Positions 57,851 to 64,000 of a DNA stretch of 64,000 nucleotides are shown one piece after another (position 1 is the stretch's first letter; the number at the start of each line of letters is the position of its first letter). Both the position numbers and the translations under genes were made by a program. The notes below the pieces were generated by a model, which was given only the letters and a program-made list of their open reading frames with translations, made no database searches and had not been told where the DNA came from. Source of the stretch: JAFLCM01 sp046154665 (GTDB taxonomy: Bacteria; Planctomycetota; Phycisphaerae; Phycisphaerales; UBA1924); NCBI GenBank assembly GCA_046154665.1, contig JBJXFG010000055.1:81185-145184 (forward strand). Direction: 5' to 3'.

Positions 57851-58660
57851 ATGACACTGAAGAAATATGTGTTCATTCAAGATGAGGGAACCCTCCTCAC
57901 CAAGGTGCTGGACAAGTACCTTCGTGACTACGCCGACTCCACCGCCGGCATCAACCTCCAGCCCATCACCCAGGCGAAGAAGACCTTTCTGCAGACTCTG
58001 GGCGACTTCTACCGCATCTACGGCCCCGTCTATTTCTTCAAGAAGTGCTGGCAGCAGGGCTGGTACAAGGTCATGGGCAAGATCGTCAACGACCTGATGG
58101 GCTCGACCAAGAAGTGCTACTCCATCCGTGCCGTTGCCAAAAAGTACGGCGTCCCAGTCACCGGCCCCTGCGATGTCAACTCCGAGGCCTTCCTTGCTCA
58201 CCTGCGCGAAAAAGGCGTCTCGTTCATCGTCTCGATCTCCGGCACCCAGATGTACCGCAAGGCCCTCCGCGAACAAACCAAGCACGGCATCGTCAACTGC
58301 CACGGCGCCCTCCTCCCCAAGTACCGCGGCCTCATGCCCTCCTTCTGGACCCTGGCCAACGGCGAAAAAGAAGGCGGCGTCAGCGTCCACTTCGTCGACG
58401 CCAAACTCGACAACGGCCCTATCGTCATCCAGAAGAAATACCGCATCTGGCCCCACGACACGCTGGAGGATGTCATGGCCCGCTCGAAGGACCTCGCCGC
58501 CGAGTGCATCCTGGAGTGCGTCAGAGTGGTGGAGGACGCGGCAGCCCGCGGGGTTGAGCCACCAACAATCGAGAACGACGCAACGAAACTGACCCACTTC
58601 TCGACGCCGACGGCGGAAGACGTGCGCCGGTTCCGCTCGCACGGGCACAGGTTTTACTAA
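57851..58660 (+). CDS. Sugar N-formyltransferase-type protein
   Basis: 269 residues. A formyltransferase of the Fmt/ArnA type, using 10-formyl-THF. The catalytic block is seen: IVNCHGALLPKYRGLMPSFW (N-x-H) and SVHFVDAKLDNGPIVIQKK (the Asp). A helical N-terminal half (FYRIYGPVYFFKKCWQQGWY) is a long extension. In polysaccharide loci such proteins formylate an amino-sugar nucleotide. The stop codon overlaps the next gene's start by one base (TAATG), so the two are coupled. Confidence 0.82.
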   Translation: MTLKKYVFIQDEGTLLTKVLDKYLRDYADSTAGINLQPITQAKKTFLQTLGDFYRIYGPVYFFKKCWQQGWYKVMGKIVNDLMGSTKKCYSIRAVAKKYGVPVTGPCDVNSEAFLAHLREKGVSFIVSISGTQMYRKALREQTKHGIVNCHGALLPKYRGLMPSFWTLANGEKEGGVSVHFVDAKLDNGPIVIQKKYRIWPHDTLEDVMARSKDLAAECILECVRVVEDAAARGVEPPTIENDATKLTHFSTPTAEDVRRFRSHGHRFY

Positions 58661-59586
58661 TGCTGCACCGCGCCGAAATCATTCACTCGCTGTCCTTCGA
58701 CATCGAGGATTGGTTCCACATGGTCGAGATCGAGGCCGTCGCCGATCCCGCCAAGTGGGACACTTGGCCCTCGATCGTCGTCAAACGCACCCGCTGGATC
58801 ATCGACCTCGTCGGCGAATACTCCGGGGGGCAGCGCGCCACCTTCTTCATGCTCGGCTGGGTCGCCGAGAAGTACCCCGAGATCGCCAAAGCCGCCCACG
58901 CCGCCGGGCACGAGGTCGCCACGCACTCCTACTGGCACCGCAAGGTCTACGACCTCTCGCCGGAGGAGTTCCGCAAGGACATGAAGCGCTCGATCGACGT
59001 GCTCAGCGACCAGATCGGTGCCCCCATCCACGGCTTCCGCGCCCCCTCCTTCTCCATCACCCCCGGCACCGAGTGGGCTTTCGATGTCATGCTTGATCTT
59101 GGCCTCACCTACGACGCCTCCTTCTTCCCCGCCCCGCGCGGCCACGGCGGATACCCCTGCCCCCAACAAGCCCACGACATCACAACCCCCTCGGGCCGAA
59201 CCATGCCCGAGCTCCCCATGAGCATCCAGCGCTACGGCCCCGCCCCGATCCCCTTCTCCGGCGGCGGCTACATGCGCTTCCTCCCGCGCTTCATGATCGA
59301 ACGCGGGTTCCGCCAGTTTGAACGCAACGACGTCCCGGTGGTGATCTACCTCCACCCGCGCGACTTCGAGGTGGACTGCCCGCGCGTGCCGATGCCCCTG
59401 AAACGCCGATTCAAGTGCTACACCGGCATGAAAACCACCGAGGGGAAGCTGCGCCATCTGCTCTCGACGCGCAAGTTTGACACCTGCGCCGGCGTCCTGG
59501 AACGCGAAGGCTTCCCGCCGCTGCACAAACGGGAGGCGGTGGGGCAGGCTTCCAGACTGCCCGGATCAACAGGACCCCGACCGTAA
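58660..59586 (+). CDS. XrtA-associated-type polysaccharide deacetylase
   Basis: 308 residues. It is a NodB-type deacetylase of the form linked to exosortase systems (DUF3473). Motifs: SLSFDIEDWFHMVEIEAVAD (metal Asp), ATFFMLGWVAEKYPEIAKAA, GHEVATHSYWHRKVYDLSPE (His pair), GFRAPSFSITPGTEWAFDVM and the C-terminal PVVIYLHPRDFEVDCPRVPM. It would deacetylate an N-acetyl sugar in the exopolymer. The last fourteen residues or so (GQASRLPGSTGPRP) come from a GGGGCAGGCTTCCAGACTGCC hairpin-like repeat. It starts inside the previous stop. Confidence 0.88.
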   Translation: MLHRAEIIHSLSFDIEDWFHMVEIEAVADPAKWDTWPSIVVKRTRWIIDLVGEYSGGQRATFFMLGWVAEKYPEIAKAAHAAGHEVATHSYWHRKVYDLSPEEFRKDMKRSIDVLSDQIGAPIHGFRAPSFSITPGTEWAFDVMLDLGLTYDASFFPAPRGHGGYPCPQQAHDITTPSGRTMPELPMSIQRYGPAPIPFSGGGYMRFLPRFMIERGFRQFERNDVPVVIYLHPRDFEVDCPRVPMPLKRRFKCYTGMKTTEGKLRHLLSTRKFDTCAGVLEREGFPPLHKREAVGQASRLPGSTGPRP

Positions 59587-59637
59587 AGGAGGGGCGGTCC
59601 ATTCCTGATTTGCTCGACGGAAATCGTGCCCTGCAAC

Positions 59638-59749
59638 GTGCCACTGCTGGCTCCGTGCGCCGGGGGTCGGAGACAGCAGTGCCGAGGCTCGAAGGTCCCG
59701 ACGATTCCGCACTGATGTCGATCCGAGGACGGATCGCCATCCGTGGCAC
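59638..59749. repeat. REPIN-like paired palindrome, family 1 copy C
   Basis: 112 bases bounded by GTGCCACT and GTGGCAC, same orientation as copy A, slightly longer in the central part. Confidence 0.82.
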
Positions 59750-59874
59750 GCCGATCGACCACGCATTCAGGCCCACGGACACATGACCGATATACTCCAT
59801 GATTCCCCCACCGAGCACGGGGATATCGGACGTTCCTCGTTGCCAGACATCATCTTGGCCCCCGCCCCGCGCGC

Positions 59875-62196
59875 GTGACCACCGACGCACCACACACCGA
59901 TCCTCAGATGCCGCCGAGCAACGCGCCGGAGCCTTCGCCCCGCGCCGGCTCTTCCCGCGGCGTGGCGATCCCCCGCGCCCGCTCGAACATCTCGGTCCTT
60001 ATCCCCACCTTCAACGAAGAGGTCAACCTCCCCCACGCCCTCAAGAGCGTGGTGGGGTGGGCGGACCGCATCTGGGTGGTCGATTCCGAATCGACCGACC
60101 GCACCCGTGAGATCGCCCGCTCGATGGGCGCCGAGGTGGTGGTCCAGCCGTGGCTGGGTTACGCGCGGCAGAAGAACTGGGCGCTGGACAACCTGGAGTG
60201 GGACACCGAGTGGCTGTTCATCCTCGACGCCGACGAATCGATCACCCCCGAGCTGCGTGACGAGATGATGGCGATCGCGCGGCGTGACCCGGCCCAGGTG
60301 GCCGAGGGCGGCTTCTATGTGAACCGGCTGCCGCACTTCATGGGGCGGCCGATCCGGCACTGTGGGTTCTACCCGTCGTACAACCTCCGCTTCTTCAAGC
60401 GCGGCAAGGCCCGCTACGAAGACCGCGAGGTCCACGAGCACATGGTCGTCGACGGCGAGACCACCCGCCTGCAGCAGATCATGCTGCACGAAGACCGGCG
60501 CGGCCTCGAGCACTGGATCGCCAAGCACAACCGCTACTCGACCCTCGAAGCCCGCGAGATCGTCAAGGAGCAGGCCCGCGTTTCATCGAAGCGCGCCAGC
60601 CGTCTCGAACGCGGCATCGCCTTCCGGCGCTGGCTCAAGCTGCACGTGCTGCCCTATCTGCCGCTCAGCGGCCTGTTCCGGTTCTTCTACATGTACATCT
60701 TCCGCCTGGGATTCCTGGACGGGGCGACCGGATTCCGGTTCTGCCTGCTCTTGGCGGTGTACGACTACTTCATCACGTTGAAGCTGGCCGAGCTCCGGCT
60801 CGCCGGTGCCCACAAGAACCCCGAGATTCTGAGCCCACCCGCGGTTGGTTTGGCGAAGAAGGAAGGGTCGGTTTCGACGGTGACGGGCGAGGATGCCGCG
60901 CCGACGACCTCGGTGTTGAAAGCGGATTCGACGTATCGGACGCCGGTGGTGGCTCCTGTCGCGACGCCGGTCGTTGCTTCACGGGCGGCCGCCGCGCCCG
61001 AAGCCCCCGCCGACCACGCCGCTCAGAACGGCGCTCTCCCTTCCGCGCCCGCCGTCTCGGCGGTCACGCCCGTGCGTCCCACGGTGCGCCCCGAGATCGC
61101 TCCCCCCGCCGCGCACACCCTCGAACCGCGCCACTCCGAGGCCGACCTGCTGAGGGAAGAGCTCGGGTTCAAGCGCAACCCGCCGTTTGGCGTGTGGCCC
61201 GCCGTCGGCAGCGTGCCGGTGAGCGTGCTGATCCCGGTCAAGAACGAGCAGCGGAACATCGCCGAATGTTTGCGGCGCGTTCAATGGGCCAACGAGATCG
61301 TCGTCGCCGACAGCCAGAGCGTCGACAAGACCATCCCCATGGCACAGTCGCTGGGCGCCGATGTGTACCAGTTCTATTACTCGACCAGCGGCTGGCCCAA
61401 GAAGAAGAACTGGGCCCTCGAGACCGTGCCCTGGAAGAACAAGTGGGTCCTGATCCTCGACGCCGATGAGTACATGACCCCGGAACTCGCCGACGAAGTC
61501 CGGCGCGTGGTCTCCGGCGAGTGGAAGCCGTGGAAGGAAAACTCCGCGGGCTGCGGCGACGGCTACTGGCTCAACCGGCGCTTCATGTTCATCGGGCGCT
61601 GGCTCAAGGGCTGCGGCTTCTACCCCTCGTACAACGTCCGCCTGTTCAAGCACGAGGTCGGCCGCTACGAACGCATCGGCACCCTCGGCGACACCGGCTC
61701 GGGCGACAACGAAGTCCACGAGCACGTCGTGCTCTCCACCGGCGAAGCGGGCTATTGCCAGCATGACTTCCTGCACTTCGCCTACCCCGACCTCAGCGTC
61801 TGGGTCGAGAAGCACAACCGCTACACCACCTGGGAAGCCTTCGCGATGGAAGCGAAGGACGAGGGCGCGATCAAGCCGTCGCTCTTCGGCGGCCCGATCG
61901 AGCGACGGCGCTGGCTGAAGCGCTTCGGGCGCAAGCTCCCGTTCCGGCCCACGCTGCGGTTCATCTACTCGTGGGTGTTCCAGCGCGGGTTCCTCGACGG
62001 CTACCCCGGCTTCGTGATGTGCCGGTTGCTGGCGTGGTATGAGTTCATGTCGATCGCCAAGCACCGTGAGATGAAGGTGCTGCGTGAGACGCCGTACCTC
62101 TCGCAGCCCGCGGTGACGAACAAGCTGATCCAGCCCCACGGGCCGGCGATGGCGAAGCCGCCGGGCGGGCAGGGCACGGCCGGGGGTGGTCGATGA
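59875..62196 (+). CDS. Tandem GT2 glycosyltransferase fusion
   Basis: 773 residues from a GTG with no clear ribosome site. Two complete GT2 units lie in one chain. The first (about 35-290) has SVLIPTFNEEVNLPHALKSV, WVVDSESTDRTREIARSMGA and FILDADESITPELRDEMMAI; the second (about 440-700) has SVLIPVKNEQRNIAECLRRV, VVADSQSVDKTIPMAQSLGA and LILDADEYMTPELADEVRRV. Each ends in a membrane-near region (FYMYIFRLGFLDG and YSWVFQRGFLDGYPG). The Pro/Ala linker (about 300-430) is low-complexity. Both are of the WaaE/KdtX-like family. Two linkages in sequence may be formed by one protein. Confidence 0.92.
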   Translation: MTTDAPHTDPQMPPSNAPEPSPRAGSSRGVAIPRARSNISVLIPTFNEEVNLPHALKSVVGWADRIWVVDSESTDRTREIARSMGAEVVVQPWLGYARQKNWALDNLEWDTEWLFILDADESITPELRDEMMAIARRDPAQVAEGGFYVNRLPHFMGRPIRHCGFYPSYNLRFFKRGKARYEDREVHEHMVVDGETTRLQQIMLHEDRRGLEHWIAKHNRYSTLEAREIVKEQARVSSKRASRLERGIAFRRWLKLHVLPYLPLSGLFRFFYMYIFRLGFLDGATGFRFCLLLAVYDYFITLKLAELRLAGAHKNPEILSPPAVGLAKKEGSVSTVTGEDAAPTTSVLKADSTYRTPVVAPVATPVVASRAAAAPEAPADHAAQNGALPSAPAVSAVTPVRPTVRPEIAPPAAHTLEPRHSEADLLREELGFKRNPPFGVWPAVGSVPVSVLIPVKNEQRNIAECLRRVQWANEIVVADSQSVDKTIPMAQSLGADVYQFYYSTSGWPKKKNWALETVPWKNKWVLILDADEYMTPELADEVRRVVSGEWKPWKENSAGCGDGYWLNRRFMFIGRWLKGCGFYPSYNVRLFKHEVGRYERIGTLGDTGSGDNEVHEHVVLSTGEAGYCQHDFLHFAYPDLSVWVEKHNRYTTWEAFAMEAKDEGAIKPSLFGGPIERRRWLKRFGRKLPFRPTLRFIYSWVFQRGFLDGYPGFVMCRLLAWYEFMSIAKHREMKVLRETPYLSQPAVTNKLIQPHGPAMAKPPGGQGTAGGGR

Positions 62197-62783
62197 CCGC
62201 GCCCGCCGGCACCGAGAGCGTGCGCGCCGACGACCTCGCCCGCTCCGTCAGCCCCTATACCACGCGCGAGAAAATCGGCCGCGTTCTCTGGAATCTCTTC
62301 GGGCAGACGTTTTTCCGTTGGACCTTTCACAACTGGTACGGCGTGCGCCGCGGCCTGCTCCGCCTCTTCGGTGCCAAGATCGGCACCCACGTCCGCATCC
62401 GCCCCAGTGTGCTCGTCGAGCAGCCGTGGAACCTCACCATCGGCGACAACTCCAGCATCGGCGACCGCGCCATCGTCTACTGCCTCGGCAAAGTGACGAT
62501 CGGGAGCAACGTCTCGCTCTCGCAGATGGTCCACCTCTGCGCCGGCACCCACGACTACACCAAGAGCGACCTGCCCCTGATCCGACCCAGTATCGTGGTC
62601 GAGGACGAAGTGTGGCTCGCCGCCGATGTGTTCGTGGCCCCCGGCGTGCGCGTCGGACGCGGGACGGTGGTGGGGGCCCGTTCGAGCGTGTTCAAGGACT
62701 TGCCGCCGTGGAAGGTCTGTGCGGGCAGCCCCGCGCGGCCGATGAAGGACCGCGTGCTCACACCCGTCGGAAGCCAATCATGA
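62193..62783 (+). CDS. Hexapeptide acetyltransferase (WcaF-like)
   Basis: 196 residues. Left-handed beta-helix acyltransferase, acetyl-CoA-dependent. Repeats: IGTHVRIRPSVLVEQPWNLT, IGDNSSIGDRAIVYCLGKVT, IGSNVSLSQMVHLCAGTHDY (active-site His), VWLAADVFVAPGVRVGRGTV, VVGARSSVFKDLPPWKVCAG and SPARPMKDR. Putative colanic-acid acetyltransferases have this layout. It overlaps the previous gene by four bases (ATGA). Confidence 0.9.
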   Translation: MTAPAGTESVRADDLARSVSPYTTREKIGRVLWNLFGQTFFRWTFHNWYGVRRGLLRLFGAKIGTHVRIRPSVLVEQPWNLTIGDNSSIGDRAIVYCLGKVTIGSNVSLSQMVHLCAGTHDYTKSDLPLIRPSIVVEDEVWLAADVFVAPGVRVGRGTVVGARSSVFKDLPPWKVCAGSPARPMKDRVLTPVGSQS

Positions 62784-63706
62784 CCACCAGCGCCAGCGAC
62801 AAGTCCTACACCGCGTCCGGAGGCCTGGGCGGGATGATCGCCGAGTTCAAGGAACTCGCTCGCTCCGCCAAGGTCGTCTCGCAACGCTACCCGGAGGATG
62901 CGAGGAAGCTGATCCGCGACTGCCAGTACGCCGACGAGTACTACGAGAAGATCACCGGCAAGAAGCTCGAAAGCCTGGAGTGCCTGGAGATCGGCTGCGG
63001 CCAGATGCTCGCCCAGGCCACCTACTTCGCCAAGCGCAACAATGTGCTCGCCACCGACCTGGAGGTCTACGCCCGCGGCTTCGACATCCCAGGCTACGTC
63101 GGCATGATGCGCCGCAACGGCCCCAAGCGCGTCGTCAAAACCGTCGTCCGCAAGATGCTCGGGCTCGATTCAGGTTTCATGGCCGAACTCCGCAAGCAGC
63201 TCGGCGTCGGGCCCGAGGTCGCCAAGCGCCTGCGCTTCCAGCAGTGCGATGCCACCAACATGCCCTTCGCGGACAACTCGTTCGATCTCGCCTATTCGAT
63301 CAACGTCTTCGAGCACCTGCCGGACCCGCGCGCCGTGTTCCGCAACTTCAAGCGCGTCGTCCGCCCCGGCGGCTGCATCTTCACCCACCTCCACCTCTAC
63401 ACCTCCGACTCGGGCTGCCACGACCTGCGCATCATCCGCGGCGACCACGACCAGATCGCCTACTGGCCCCACCTCCGCCCCGCCCACGAAAACCAGGTCA
63501 AAAACCTCGCCTACCTCAACAAGATTTCCTACGACCAGTGGCACGACATCCTCCGCGAGGAACTCCCCGGCGTCACCATCGGCTATGTCACCGAGGACCA
63601 CCTGCGCCCCGAGATGGACAAGGCCCGCGCCGCCGGCGACCTCAAGCGCTACCGCGACGACGAGCTGCTCACCAAGCACATCCTGAGCATCTGGCGCAAG
63701 CCGTGA
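62780..63706 (+). CDS. SAM-dependent methyltransferase (Methyltransf_11-like)
   Basis: 308 residues from the ATG at 62780, overlapping the previous stop by four bases. Motif I is CLEIGCGQMLAQATYFAKRN; NVLATDLEVYARGFDIPGY holds the acidic residue; FADNSFDLAYSINVFEHLPD is motif IV; FKRVVRPGGCIFTHLHLYTS is motif V. The C-terminal part (HLRPAHENQVKNLAYLNKIS) is family-specific. It closes the co-oriented run and would act on the polysaccharide or a lipid carrier, as inference. Confidence 0.87.
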   Translation: MTTSASDKSYTASGGLGGMIAEFKELARSAKVVSQRYPEDARKLIRDCQYADEYYEKITGKKLESLECLEIGCGQMLAQATYFAKRNNVLATDLEVYARGFDIPGYVGMMRRNGPKRVVKTVVRKMLGLDSGFMAELRKQLGVGPEVAKRLRFQQCDATNMPFADNSFDLAYSINVFEHLPDPRAVFRNFKRVVRPGGCIFTHLHLYTSDSGCHDLRIIRGDHDQIAYWPHLRPAHENQVKNLAYLNKISYDQWHDILREELPGVTIGYVTEDHLRPEMDKARAAGDLKRYRDDELLTKHILSIWRKP

Positions 63707-63743
63707 GGGCCAAGAGCGGTCTCCGCCCAAGCGTGGCGGTGCG

Positions 63744-63821
63744 GAGCCGACCGCGCGAGCGGTCGGTCCGAAGCGCTCGAATTCGTGCCGGGTTGGGACC
63801 GACCGCTTGCGCGGTCGGCTC
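63744..63821. repeat. REPIN-like paired palindrome, family 2 copy 2
   Basis: Arms of 26 bases (63744-63769 and 63796-63821) are inverted copies with one mismatch; the core GAGCCGACCGCGCGAGCGGT is shared with the copy upstream of the small membrane protein. Confidence 0.82.
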
Positions 63822-63869
63822 TGCCTTCACGCGCGACGCCTTCTTCCGGGTTCGCATCACCACGATCCC

Positions 63870-64000
63870 TCAACCGGGCGTCGCCCTCAACCCCATGAAC
63901 TGCTGCTGCAGCGCCGCCGCCCGCGCCAGCATCGCCGCGTCGTCGCTGCGTACAAACACGCGGTTCCGCCACACCCACCCGGCGTGCGTGTATCCCCGCG
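63870..64000 (-). CDS. C-terminal fragment of an unidentified protein
   Basis: The frame enters from the right edge and ends at a TGA; 43 codons are visible. The residues include GYTHAGWVWRNRVFVRSDD and AAMLARAAALQQQFMGLRAT. No family is recognised from this part. The start lies outside the window. Confidence 0.5.
   Translation of the reverse strand, partial: RGYTHAGWVWRNRVFVRSDDAAMLARAAALQQQFMGLRATPG

Noticed and set aside
25753..63821. CRISPR array from repeated palindromes
   Set aside because: Copies are isolated, not regularly spaced with unique spacers, and there are no cas genes.

Overview
The window is high-GC DNA from a bacterium that is most likely a planctomycete of the class Phycisphaerae. 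This is inferred from content, not from a marker gene. The pointers are exported proteins ending in paired 'D-N-D-G ... D-L' EF-hand/dockerin-like segments, a VPAPG...RRRR (PEP-CTERM-like) sorting tail, Zn-ribbon membrane proteins of the CRRCRYDLRG...CPECG kind, an acgagccc/gcgtgagcga intergenic repeat of planctomycete type, and multiple flagellins under a FliW/CsrA pair. No rRNA, tRNA or CRISPR array was recognised.

Region 1 (1-14.5 kb) is a flagellar filament locus: the 3' end of flgK, then flgL, fliW, csrA, three flagellins and a fourth flagellin-like protein that has lost the canonical terminal motifs. Between flgK and flgL lies a roughly 3.4-kb insert with a protein I read as a bacterial gasdermin (membrane pore former), a sulfotransferase on the other strand and a PEP-CTERM-like exported protein. 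A sharp sigma-54 -24/-12 promoter precedes flgL.

Region 2 (14.5-44 kb) is mixed chromosome. It holds a dockerin-tailed secreted beta-repeat protein, an AbgT-type transporter, xseA, a cystathionine gamma-synthase-type PLP enzyme, an HU-like protein, a MntA/HepT-type module, a DinB-like protein, ispD, a UPF0175/PIN module, a GT9 glycosyltransferase, three exported or membrane proteins without clear function, lysS (with a palindromic element inserted in frame), an orphan AAA ATPase, an M19 dipeptidase and a DUF4287/DUF5655-type protein.

Region 3 (44-64 kb) is largely an envelope or exopolysaccharide locus. It contains a 933-residue coiled-coil protein with Wzz-like topology, galE, a Wzx-type flippase, a GDP-mannose 3,5-epimerase, a GT4 glycosyltransferase, a sugar formyltransferase, an XrtA-type polysaccharide deacetylase, a tandem GT2 fusion, a WcaF-type acetyltransferase and two methyltransferases. 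A YVTN-propeller/dihaem peroxidase-like secreted protein sits between galE and the flippase.

Two themes run through the window. First, a probable orphan gasdermin with no protease gene beside it interrupts the flagellar genes. Second, roughly ten to twelve paired-palindrome (REPIN-like) elements of several sequence families lie between genes and, in places, inside coding sequence. No RAYT transposase gene is present in the window.
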